NCBI GenBank assembly: GCA_905234985.1
Contig: CAJOJQ010000023.1
Location: 1-49,865, forward strand
Source of the DNA: an uncultured Christensenellaceae bacterium
GTDB taxonomy: Bacteria > Bacillota > Clostridia > Christensenellales > Aristaeellaceae
Length of the DNA stretch: 49,865 nucleotides
Direction of reading: 5' to 3'
Below the pieces are notes generated by a model that was given only the letters and a program-made list of their open reading frames with translations, was not told the origin of the DNA and ran no database searches. This document shows positions 41,943-49,865 of the stretch, piece after piece (position 1 is the first letter of the stretch; each line of letters starts with the position of its first letter). Both the position numbers and the translations under genes were made by a program.

Positions 41943-42609
41943 AATCGCTGCACCTCTTTCGTATGGTCTCGCCGCGGCGGCGGGCGGTAATGATATGCGT
42001 ATGACAGGATGCGCCGGGCCGGGCCGTCCTCTGCTGCGTGTTCTGTTTCCCGTTTTCGGCGCTTTCCATAAAATGATCGTGCTTATACATAGTAATCATA
42101 TCATATTTTCCCCGGTTTTTCCAGACCCAAAAAAATAAAAAGGCCGGGGGCGCTTTTCAGCCCCCGTAACCATTCACGTATCTTAATAACAGTCAAGCCG
42201 CATATCAGCGGAGGGGGCGTCGGGGGCACTCCCCCGACTGTAATCGTATCGCGGGGCTTCGCCGCGCGGGCGGGGTTTTCCGAAGGAAAACGGTCCTTGC
42301 GGTTTTTCCGCCCGGGAGCTCTTAGCGCCGAGCGAAGCGAGGCTGAGGGCGTAGCAAGCCTTTGGATTGCCGCCCGAAACCCGCGCTTCCGCACAGCGGA
42401 ACAGCGCGGGACGTATGGAGCGAGAGGAAAAACCGTGCGGGGGGACGAACCGCTGATGACCGCCTGCGGCGGGAATCTCATCGGCGGTGAGATCAGCCGA
42501 AAGGGAGCAATCTCCCCGAGGCTGCGGATACGCGGGGGGTATACAATACCCGCCCGCGCGTTACCATGAACCCGCAGGGTGAATGGTAACCAGCCCCCGG
42601 AATTGCCTG
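41943..42609. other. 667-bp intergenic region, no gene supported
   Basis: Open frames here lack ribosome-binding sites and show no domain. It holds a minus-strand terminator (GGGGGC/GCCCCC with a long T-run on the minus strand, 42129-42165) and a GTTACCAT/ATGGTAAC hairpin at 42560-42590 just beyond the last deacetylase gene. The middle is GC-rich with short inverted repeats and looks like decayed or repeat-derived DNA. Confidence 0.6.
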
Positions 42610-44358
42610 TCATTTCAGGTCGATATGCTCGAAGAAATCGTTTTTCTTTTCATCCGGCCCCACCGCCGTGTAGTACAGGCCGAAAATCTTGTTGTCGAAG
42701 GTGACTGCCTGCCGGTTCATGCTCCAGGAACGCTGCTGGGAACGGTGCTTGTCGTAGGCTTCCTTCGACAGGAAAATGGGCGAAATGGGGCTGTCCGGGG
42801 AAAAAGGCTGCTCCCAGTCCATTTCGATGCGGTTTTCCGGGTACAGATGCAGATAGACCTTTTTGACCTCCCAGACGCCGTATTCCTCCGCCGACTCGGA
42901 GTCATAGCTTGCATCCATGGCAAGGGGGATGGCGTCGGCGATCAGCCGGGCGGTCAGCCGGTGCTGCATATGGCCGTATTCGCCCTCCAGGTCAGGGCCG
43001 ACAACGACCTCCGGCCTGTATTTGCGGAGCAGGCGCACCACTTCCTTCTGGGGATCCACGCCGTTCCAATGCCACACCTCCGCGGCCACTTCCAAATTCT
43101 TCACCCGCTGATCCGCCCAATTCATGAAAATGGGGTGATTGCGCAGGCCCGCCGTCCACAGGCCGTCCAGGGCCTCGGCGTACCGGTCGCGCCCGCAGTC
43201 GGTCATATACACCGCACCCACGTCTAAGCCCCTGTGGCAGGCGTAGGGAATGGTTCCGCCGAAGAACAGCAGCTCGTCGTCCTGGTGGGGAGAAAATATC
43301 ATCAAATCCAGCTTTTCCGCCACGGGCTGCCATTGCTGCACGGCGCTGTCGGGGTGGTTCGCGTCGTAAACGCACAGGTTCCGCACCCAGTTGTCCTTCC
43401 CCGTCATGGACAGAACCACCTGCCGCGCTTCCGGCGGAAGCGTAACGGCGTCGGCGTAAAAGCCGGTGGTTTTCGTTCCCTCGCTGAGGGTTTGCCCCTC
43501 GCCGTCCAGAATCGTCACGGTGAAGGATTCCGCCGGGGCCAGCCATTCGATGGTCATGACGGCGGCGGAACCGTCCTTGGGCAAAGTAACGGTCAGGCTT
43601 GGCTTGGCCTCGGAAGGCGACCAGCCCCAGCCGGAACGGTTCAGGTTTTTCCTGTCCGCGCCCGCCGAAAATTTGCATTGGCCGTTGATGTTCCGCACCG
43701 CCTTGAACGCGCCGCAAACGTACACCGGCGCGCGGTAAATCTCCGCCACCTTGCCGTCCGCCGCGCCCTGGATCACCAGCGTTTTCCGCCCGGCGCTCAT
43801 GGTGGGAAATTCAATGGTTTTGCATACGTCCGAAATGTTTAGGCGGGCGGCGGGGCTTTTCACTTCCTTGACGATGGTATGCTCCATCCGCTGCAGGCGC
43901 TCGTCCCACAGATAGAAAAACAGGGTATCCACGGTTGCGTCCGCCTGAATGGAACCGCGGATCGCCATGGATTTTGCCTGGTCGCTGAAAGAAAAAAGAT
44001 ACTGCTCCAGCGTTAAATCGGCGGTGATAGCGGCGGGCTGCGCCGCGTCGCTGGCCACGCCCTTGGGAGCCAGCCTGGATTTGGCCGCGTACCCCTCCAT
44101 GCCGCCGAAAACGATCCGGTAGTATTTCCCCTGGGAGCCGACGATCCGGCAGGTATCGCCCGGTTTCAGCCTGCCAACCACCGCCGTTTTGTTCGCGTCG
44201 CTGTATACGGTGATTTCCTTTTCACCGCTGCCCACCGTCACAGCGGCGGCCACGGCGGCGGGGCAGGTGGATTCCAGGGCGCTTGCGCCGCTCGCAAGGA
44301 AAAGCGAGGCGAAAAGAAGCAAACCGGCCAGCAAAACAATCGCGCGATGCTTTTTCAT
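42610..44358 (-). CDS. Secreted SH3-PIG-L deacetylase, copy 4 (last)
   Basis: 582 residues. Signal peptide about 1-28, a bacterial SH3-like domain (about 45-95: VYSDANKTAVVGRLKPGDTC and YYRIVFGGMEGYAAKSRL), a beta-rich middle region (about 120-340), then a PIG-L/LmbE domain with metal motif PHQDDE near residue 362 and HMQH near 480. PIG-L enzymes remove N-acetyl groups from GlcNAc-type sugars; here extracellular. ATG 44358 follows GGGAGG; the longer frame overlaps copy 3 by 4 bp. Confidence 0.9.
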   Translation of the reverse strand: MKKHRAIVLLAGLLLFASLFLASGASALESTCPAAVAAAVTVGSGEKEITVYSDANKTAVVGRLKPGDTCRIVGSQGKYYRIVFGGMEGYAAKSRLAPKGVASDAAQPAAITADLTLEQYLFSFSDQAKSMAIRGSIQADATVDTLFFYLWDERLQRMEHTIVKEVKSPAARLNISDVCKTIEFPTMSAGRKTLVIQGAADGKVAEIYRAPVYVCGAFKAVRNINGQCKFSAGADRKNLNRSGWGWSPSEAKPSLTVTLPKDGSAAVMTIEWLAPAESFTVTILDGEGQTLSEGTKTTGFYADAVTLPPEARQVVLSMTGKDNWVRNLCVYDANHPDSAVQQWQPVAEKLDLMIFSPHQDDELLFFGGTIPYACHRGLDVGAVYMTDCGRDRYAEALDGLWTAGLRNHPIFMNWADQRVKNLEVAAEVWHWNGVDPQKEVVRLLRKYRPEVVVGPDLEGEYGHMQHRLTARLIADAIPLAMDASYDSESAEEYGVWEVKKVYLHLYPENRIEMDWEQPFSPDSPISPIFLSKEAYDKHRSQQRSWSMNRQAVTFDNKIFGLYYTAVGPDEKKNDFFEHIDLK

Positions 44359-44378
44359 GAATCCTCCCAGCCATCCGA

Positions 44379-46121
44379 TCATTGAAGATCAAGATGTTCA
44401 AAGAAATCGTTTTTCGCTTCGTCCGGACCCACCGCCGTATAGTACAGGCCGAAAATTTTGTTGTCGTAGGTGACCGCCTGCCGGTTCATGCTGTACGCCC
44501 GGTGCTGGGAAGCGTGCTTATCGTAGGCTTCCTTCGCAAGAAAGATGGGAGAAATGGGGCTGTCCGGGGCGAAGGGCTGGTTCCAGTCCATTTCGATGCG
44601 GTTTTCCGGGTACAGATGCAGATACACCTTTTTGACCTCCCAGGCCCCGTATTCCTCCGCCGATTCGGGATCATAGCTCGCATCCATGGCGAGGGGGATG
44701 GCGCCCGCCACCAGGTTGGCGGTCAGCCGATGCTGCTTGTGGCCGTATTCGCCCTCCAAATCAGGCCCCACGATGACCTCCGGCCTGTATTTGCGGATCA
44801 GACGCACCATTTCCTTCTGGGGGTCCATGCCGTCCTGGCTCCAAAGCTCCATGGCGGCCTCCGTGCTGCGAACCTTGCGATCCGTCCACCCCATGAAGAT
44901 GGGGTGATTGCGCAGGCCCGCCGTCCACAGGCCGTCCAGGGCCTCGGCGTAGCGATCCCGCCCGCAGTCGGCCATATAGACCACCCCCACGTCCAGGCCC
45001 TTTTGGCAGGCGTAGGGAATGGTCCCGCCCAGGAACAGCAGCTCGTCGTCCTGATGGGGAGAAATCACCATCAGGTCCAGCTTTTCCGCCACGGGCTGCC
45101 ATTGCTGCACGGTGTTGTCGGGATGGTTCGCGTCGTAAACGCACAGGTTTCTGAGCAGATTGTCCTGCCCCTTGAGGGACAGCCGCGCCTGCCGCGCTTC
45201 CGGCGGAAGCGCGACGGCGTCCGCGTAGAAGCCCGTGGTTTTCGTTTCCTCGCTGAGGATTTGACCGTCGCCGTCCAGAACCGTCACGGTGAAGGCTTCC
45301 GCCGGAGCCTGCCATTCCAGGGTCATGACGGTGGCGGAGCCGTCCCGGGGCAGGGTGACGGTCAGGCTTTCATCGGCATCGGAAGGCTCCCAGCTCCATC
45401 CGGACCGGTCTTTCTTCTGCTCCCCCGCCGAGAAGGCGCATTGGCCGTTGATGTTCCGCACCGCTTTGAGCGCGCCGCAGATGTATACCGGCGCGCGGTA
45501 AATTTCCACTATGTTTCCATCCGACGCGCCCTGGATCACCAGCGTTTTCCGCCCGGCGGTTATGGAAGAATATTTGATCGTCTTGCACAGGTTGGTAATA
45601 TCCAGGTTCGCGGCGGGCTTCTTCACTTCCAGCACGATCGTGTGTTCCATCCGCTGCAGGCGCTCGTCCCACAGATAGACGAACAGGGTATCCAAGGGCG
45701 CGTCCGCCTGGACGTCGCCCCGGATCACAAAGGATTCCGCCAGGGAAGCGTAGGAAAACACGTACTGATCCAGCCGGATATCCGCATGGACGCTGCCGGG
45801 CCAGGCCGAAGTCCCCGCTATCCCTTTCGGCTCTACTCTGGACTTGGCAACGTATCCCTCGGTTTCGCCAAAAATGATCCGGTAAAAATTTCCCTTTGCG
45901 CCGATGATCTGGCAAACGTCGCCCTTCGTCAGCTTGCCTAACTTTTGGGTTTTGTTCGCGTCGCTGAATACGGTGGCGTCAGCCGTGCCCCGGCTTAACG
46001 CGGCGGCGGCGATCACGGCGGAGGGGCAGGTGGATTCCAGGGCGCTTGCGCCGCTCGCAAGGAAAAGCGAAGCGAACAGCAGCGCCGCTATCAGCAGCAG
46101 GCCCACGCGGCTTTTTTTCAT
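44379..46121 (-). CDS. Secreted SH3-PIG-L deacetylase, copy 3
   Basis: 580 residues, same plan as its neighbours. Signal peptide MKKSRVGLLLIAALLFASLF; SH3 part VFSDANKTQKLGKLTKGDVC; PIG-L motifs PHQDDELLFLGG and GHKQH. ATG 46121 is preferred, with AAAGGAGG 7 nt upstream, over an ATG at 46151 that overlaps the copy 2 stop. The active-site residues are intact. Copies differ most in the SH3 and middle regions. Confidence 0.9.
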   Translation of the reverse strand: MKKSRVGLLLIAALLFASLFLASGASALESTCPSAVIAAAALSRGTADATVFSDANKTQKLGKLTKGDVCQIIGAKGNFYRIIFGETEGYVAKSRVEPKGIAGTSAWPGSVHADIRLDQYVFSYASLAESFVIRGDVQADAPLDTLFVYLWDERLQRMEHTIVLEVKKPAANLDITNLCKTIKYSSITAGRKTLVIQGASDGNIVEIYRAPVYICGALKAVRNINGQCAFSAGEQKKDRSGWSWEPSDADESLTVTLPRDGSATVMTLEWQAPAEAFTVTVLDGDGQILSEETKTTGFYADAVALPPEARQARLSLKGQDNLLRNLCVYDANHPDNTVQQWQPVAEKLDLMVISPHQDDELLFLGGTIPYACQKGLDVGVVYMADCGRDRYAEALDGLWTAGLRNHPIFMGWTDRKVRSTEAAMELWSQDGMDPQKEMVRLIRKYRPEVIVGPDLEGEYGHKQHRLTANLVAGAIPLAMDASYDPESAEEYGAWEVKKVYLHLYPENRIEMDWNQPFAPDSPISPIFLAKEAYDKHASQHRAYSMNRQAVTYDNKIFGLYYTAVGPDEAKNDFFEHLDLQ

Positions 46122-46147
46122 GCAGCTTCCTCCTTTCAGGCAGCCGG

Positions 46148-47896
46148 TCATTGAAGGTCGATGTGTTCAAAAATATCGTTTTTCGCTTCGTCCGGACCCA
46201 CCGCCGTATAGTACAGGCCGAAAATCTTATTATCAAAGGTTTCCGCTTCCCGGTTCATGCTGTACGCCTTCTGTTGGGAGCGGTGCTTATCGTAGCCTTC
46301 CTTCGCCAGGAAAATGGGGCTGATGGGGCTGTCCGGGGAGAAGGGCTGACTCCAGTCCATTTCGATGCGGTTTTCCTTGTACAGGTGGAGGTACACCTTC
46401 TTGACCTCCCACGTGCCGTATGCCTGCACCGATTCGGGATCGTAGCTTTCGTCCATCGCCAGGGGGATGGCGTCGGCGATCAGCCGGGCGGTCAGCTTAT
46501 GCTGGGCGTGGCCGTATTCGCCTTCCGGGTCCGGCCCCACGATGACCTCCGGCCTGTATTGCCGGATCAGCCGCACCACTTCCTTCTGGGGATCCACGCC
46601 CTTCATCTTCCACGTTTTCAGGGCGATGCTGGTGTTGTTCACCTTCTGGTTCCGCCAGCCCAGGAAAATGGGATGATTGCGCAGGCCCGCCGTCCACAGA
46701 CCGTCTAATGTCTCGGTATAGCGGCTGCGCCCGCAGTTGGTCATATAGACCACGCCCACGTCCGCGCCTTTTTGGCAGGCATAAGGAATGGTGCCGCCCA
46801 TGAACAGCAATTCGTCGTCCTGGTGGGGAGAAAATACCATCAGATCCAGCTTTTCCGCCACGGGCTGCCACCGCTGCACGGCGTTATCGGGGTAATTGGC
46901 GTCGTACACGCACAGGTTCCTCACGTTGTTGTCTTTCCCCGTCAGGGACAGCCGCGCCTGCCGCGCCTCGGCGGGAATCTCCACGGCGTCCGCGTAGAAG
47001 CCCGTGGCGTACGTTTCCGTGCCGATGAGTTTTTTATTTTCGTTCAAAAATTCCACGGTGAAGGATTCCGCCGGGAAGCGCCATTCGATGGTCATGAGCG
47101 CGGCGGAACCGTCGTTGGGCAGGGTGATGGTCAGGGTTTCCTTGCCTTTGGACGGCGTCCAGCTGCGCCCGCCCTGGTTTTTCTTGTTCATGCCCGCGGA
47201 GAATTTGCATTGATCGTTGATGTTGCGAAGCGGCTTGAACTTGCCGCACACGTATACCGGCGCGCTGAAAATATCCGTCACTTTTCCATCCGAAGCGCCC
47301 TGGATCAGCAGCGTTTTCCGCCCGGCGGTCATGGAAGAAAATTCGATTTTTTTGCACACGTCCCGGATGTTCAGGTTCGCGGTGGGGTCCTTCACTTCCT
47401 TCACCACGATCTGTTCCGTCTTCTGCAGGCGTTCGTCCCACAGGATGAAAAACAGGGCGTCCAGGGGCGCGTCCGTCTGAACGGTGCCCCGGATGGACAT
47501 ATTTTTCGCCTGGCCGGGCGTATTGAACAGGTACTGGTCCAGCGCGATATCCGTGATCACGCTGCCGGTACGCGCCGTTTCGCCCGCTTCCGCTTTCAGG
47601 TACAGCTTGGATTTCAAGGCGTACCCCTCGATCCCGTCGAAAGCGATCCGGTAATATTTCCCGCTGGCCCCCACCACCTGGCAGGTAACGCCCTTTTTCA
47701 GCTTGCCCACCCGCTCCGTCCTGGCCGTATCGCTGTAAACGGCCACTTCGCTTTCGCCCCGGGCAGGGGCGGCGACCGCCGTGAGGCCGGTGGGGCAGGT
47801 GGATTCCAGGGCGTACGCGCCGCACGCAAAGAAAAGCGAAGCAAGCAAAAGCAAAACGGCCAAAAGCAGCCCGGCCCGATGTTTGTTCATCATCAT
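46148..47896 (-). CDS. Secreted SH3-PIG-L deacetylase, copy 2
   Basis: 582 residues. Signal peptide MMMNKHRAGLLLAVLLLLAS; SH3 part VYSDTARTERVGKLKKGVTC; PIG-L motifs PHQDDELLFMGG and GHAQH. Three ATGs in a row at 47896, 47893 and 47890 follow GGGGG, so the exact start is uncertain by two codons. Its SH3 part is closer to copy 1 than to copies 3 and 4 (TARTE versus DANKT). Confidence 0.9.
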   Translation of the reverse strand: MMMNKHRAGLLLAVLLLLASLFFACGAYALESTCPTGLTAVAAPARGESEVAVYSDTARTERVGKLKKGVTCQVVGASGKYYRIAFDGIEGYALKSKLYLKAEAGETARTGSVITDIALDQYLFNTPGQAKNMSIRGTVQTDAPLDALFFILWDERLQKTEQIVVKEVKDPTANLNIRDVCKKIEFSSMTAGRKTLLIQGASDGKVTDIFSAPVYVCGKFKPLRNINDQCKFSAGMNKKNQGGRSWTPSKGKETLTITLPNDGSAALMTIEWRFPAESFTVEFLNENKKLIGTETYATGFYADAVEIPAEARQARLSLTGKDNNVRNLCVYDANYPDNAVQRWQPVAEKLDLMVFSPHQDDELLFMGGTIPYACQKGADVGVVYMTNCGRSRYTETLDGLWTAGLRNHPIFLGWRNQKVNNTSIALKTWKMKGVDPQKEVVRLIRQYRPEVIVGPDPEGEYGHAQHKLTARLIADAIPLAMDESYDPESVQAYGTWEVKKVYLHLYKENRIEMDWSQPFSPDSPISPIFLAKEGYDKHRSQQKAYSMNREAETFDNKIFGLYYTAVGPDEAKNDIFEHIDLQ

Positions 47897-47922
47897 ATCC
47901 CCCGTTTCATAAACCCAAGCGT

Positions 47923-49659
47923 TTATTGAAGATCAATATGTTCAAAGAAATCGTTTTTTGCTTCGTCCGGACCCACCGCCGTATAATATAAGCCGAAGAC
48001 CCTGTTATCGCTGATTTTCCCGTGCCGGTCCATGCTGAAATCCTGCTGGGAACGGTGCTTATCAAACGCTTCCGTCGCCAGGAAAATGGGGCTGATGGGG
48101 CTGTCCGGGGAGAAGGGCTGCTCCCAGTCCATTTGAATCTGGTTTTCGGCGTACAGATGAAGATAGACCTTCTTCACCTCCCAGGCCCCGTATGCCTGTA
48201 CCGATTCGGGATCGTAGCTTTCATCCATGGCAAGGGGAACGGCGTCGGCAATCAGCCGGGAGGTCAGCTTGTGCTGCCCGTGGCCGTATTCGCCTTCCGG
48301 GTCTGGCCCCACGATGACTTCCGGCTTATATTGCCGGATCAGGCGCACCACTTCCTTCTGCGGATCCATGCCATTCTGGCTCCACGCTTTCAGGGCGTCG
48401 CTGACGTTGGACCCCCAATGATCCCGCCAGCCCAGGAAAATGGGATGATTGCGCAGGCCCGCCGTCCACAGGCCGTCCAGCGCCTCGGCATAGCGGCTGC
48501 GCCCGCAGTTCGCCATATACACTACACCCACGTCCGCGCCTTTTTGGCAGGCGTAGGGAATGGCGCCGCCGAAGAAAAGCAGCTCGTCGTCCTGGTGGGG
48601 GGAGAATATCATCAGATCCAGCTTTTCCGGCACGGGCTGCCACCGCTGCACGGCGTTGTCGGAATAGTTCGTGTCGTATACGCACAGGCCCCACACCCAA
48701 TTGTCCACCGCCGGGGTCAGGCGCGCCTGCCGCGCGTCGGCGGGAAATTCCACCACGTCGGCGTAAAAGCCCGTGGTTCGCGTTTCCTCGCCGATCGTTC
48801 TCCCGCTGGCGTCCAAAAATTCCACGGTGAAGTTTTTCTCCGGGTAGCGCCATTCGATGGTCATGAGTTCCGCGGAGCCGTCCCCGGGCAGGGTAATGGT
48901 CAAAGATTTATCGGTGGCAGAAGGCGTCCAGGTGCGTCCGGCTGAATTGTCCCGGTTCTTGCCCGCCGAAAAGGCGCATTGATCGTTGATGTTCCGAAAC
49001 GCTTTGAACTTGCCGCACACGTACACCGGCGCGCTGAAAATATCCACGATTGTTCCGTCCGACGCGCCCTGGATCAGCAGCGTTTTCCGCCCGGCGGTCA
49101 CGGAAGAAAATTCGATTTTTTTGCACACGTCTCCTATATCCAGGTTTGCCGAGGCGTTCTTCACTTCCATGACGATCGTGTGTTCCATCCGCTGCAGCCG
49201 CTCGTCCCACAGGAAGAAAAACAGGGTGTCCAGGGGCGCGTCCGTCTGGATGCTGCCATAGATCGGCATGCTCTTGGCCTTGGTAATGGAAGGAAACATG
49301 TACTGTCCCAGCGCCAAATCCGTCACCGCGCTGCCGGGATGCGCCGCGCCGCCTTCCCTGCCCTTCACGTTCAGCACGGACTTCAGGGCATACCCGTCGA
49401 TCCCGTCGAAGATGATCCTGTAATATTTCCCGCTGACCCCCACCACCTGGCAGACGGCGCCCTTTTTCAGCTTGCCGATTTTTTCCGTTCTGGCCGTATC
49501 GCTGTATATGGTCACTTCCGTTTCACTGCGGATCACCGTGGCGGTGGCAATGACGGCGGAAGGACAGGTGGATTCCAGGGCGCTCGCGCTGTACGCGAAG
49601 AACAGCGAAGCAAACAAAAACAAAGCGGTCAACAGCAGCCCGGCGCGGCGGTGCGTCAT
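47923..49659 (-). CDS. Secreted SH3-PIG-L deacetylase, copy 1 (first)
   Basis: 578 residues. Signal peptide MTHRRAGLLLTALFLFASLF; SH3 part IYSDTARTEKIGKLKKGAVC; middle beta region; PIG-L motifs PHQDDELLFFGG and GHGQH. ATG 49659 is chosen because AGGAGG lies 9 nt before it. An upstream TGCTATAAT (extended -10) at about 49728-49736 should start the four-gene transcript. A gap of 26 bp separates it from copy 2. Probable role: deacetylating cell-wall or host-derived glycans outside the membrane. Confidence 0.9.
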   Translation of the reverse strand: MTHRRAGLLLTALFLFASLFFAYSASALESTCPSAVIATATVIRSETEVTIYSDTARTEKIGKLKKGAVCQVVGVSGKYYRIIFDGIDGYALKSVLNVKGREGGAAHPGSAVTDLALGQYMFPSITKAKSMPIYGSIQTDAPLDTLFFFLWDERLQRMEHTIVMEVKNASANLDIGDVCKKIEFSSVTAGRKTLLIQGASDGTIVDIFSAPVYVCGKFKAFRNINDQCAFSAGKNRDNSAGRTWTPSATDKSLTITLPGDGSAELMTIEWRYPEKNFTVEFLDASGRTIGEETRTTGFYADVVEFPADARQARLTPAVDNWVWGLCVYDTNYSDNAVQRWQPVPEKLDLMIFSPHQDDELLFFGGAIPYACQKGADVGVVYMANCGRSRYAEALDGLWTAGLRNHPIFLGWRDHWGSNVSDALKAWSQNGMDPQKEVVRLIRQYKPEVIVGPDPEGEYGHGQHKLTSRLIADAVPLAMDESYDPESVQAYGAWEVKKVYLHLYAENQIQMDWEQPFSPDSPISPIFLATEAFDKHRSQQDFSMDRHGKISDNRVFGLYYTAVGPDEAKNDFFEHIDLQ

Positions 49660-49865
49660 AAACATTCCCCTCCTGTACGCAAAGCCTTTCACAGCGGCGA
49701 AAAAATGCCTCTGTCTTTTTGACGTATTATAGCATAAAGTCCCCAAAATTTCTACATAGGGAGATACTTGAGTTTCCGTATTCTATTCAGAGCTTGTGGT
49801 TCTAACACTCGACATTATCAATAAAAACAGCTCTATCACAATTGTTTATTGACTGCATACCGCAA
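49660..49865. other. Upstream region at window end
   Basis: Holds the leader and an extended -10 (TGCTATAAT, minus strand, about 49728-49736) for the deacetylase cluster. The last 100 bp are AT-rich, with no gene visible before the window ends. Confidence 0.5.

Noticed and set aside
42101..42613. 170-residue minus-strand gene in the 42 kb gap
   Set aside because: Low-complexity Pro/Arg-rich product, no ribosome-binding site, and it crosses two hairpins, one of them a terminator.

Overview
This window looks like chromosomal DNA of a GC-rich, low-oxygen, Gram-positive Firmicute (Clostridia-like, probably gut-dwelling). The basis is AGGAGG ribosome-binding sites close to starts, TTGACA/TATAAT promoters, a clostridial-type FeoA/FeoA/FeoB iron operon, LplB/YtcP-type sugar transporters, signal peptides without outer-membrane genes, and Rrf2- and Cys-leader-controlled sulfur genes. 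I cannot name a genus from sequence alone. Most genes lie on the minus strand from about 8.5 kb onward.

Layout. (1) 1-3218: right end of an integrative element. It has small minus-strand genes, two excisionase-like HTH proteins, a DnaD-like protein, a tyrosine integrase, and a 3' tRNA-Ser(GGA) fragment that is the attachment site. The integrase stop codon lies inside the tRNA-derived sequence. (2) 3.3-9.1 kb: a cysteine/cystine locus. It holds a decayed copy of the metY promoter/leader, a small CxxC protein, a secreted protein, a polar amino-acid ABC transporter, a Cys-rich leader peptide with terminator ahead of the binding protein, a tRNA-Cys gene interrupted in its D-loop by about 90 nt of hairpins, and an Rrf2 regulator with four clustered cysteines. 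(3) 9.1-13.2 kb: ferrous iron operon feoA-feoA-feoB plus a FeoB-associated Cys-rich peptide. GTTAG-N6-CTAAC operators surround it; feoB carries a +1 frameshift and gene debris lies upstream. (4) 13.2-22.4 kb: a seven-gene glycan-use operon (permease, permease, binding protein, GH5, LacI, GH30, esterase) behind a promoter with a perfect 18-bp LacI-type palindrome. (5) 22.4-25.0 kb: an SDR gene and small CxxC protein convergent with metY, which has its own Rrf2-like operator, Cys/Met leader peptide and terminator. (6) 25.1-26.6 kb: surface beta-helix protein. (7) 26.6-33.4 kb: a second sugar ABC transporter with an AraC-type response regulator and a histidine kinase split by one in-frame TAG, plus a histidine phosphatase. 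(8) 33.4-42 kb: small proteins and three c-di-GMP enzymes: two binding-protein/degenerate-GGDEF/EAL proteins and one dCACHE/HAMP/GGDEF cyclase. (9) 42.6-49.7 kb: four tandem, partly translationally coupled paralogues of a secreted SH3-PIG-L deacetylase.

How the parts fit. The sulfur genes share an operator (CCYACTANNTNNATRGG) and the same leader-peptide/terminator design, so they probably form one regulon under the local Rrf2 protein, with ribosome-mediated attenuation sensing charged tRNA-Cys; an interrupted tRNA-Cys gene lies in the middle of this locus. Two secreted-protein genes far apart share a TTTAAG-N5-TTTAAG box at the same distance from a -10, implying a common response regulator. 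At least three loci are broken (feoB, the histidine kinase, and the 12.4-13.1 kb debris), which could be real decay or assembly error.
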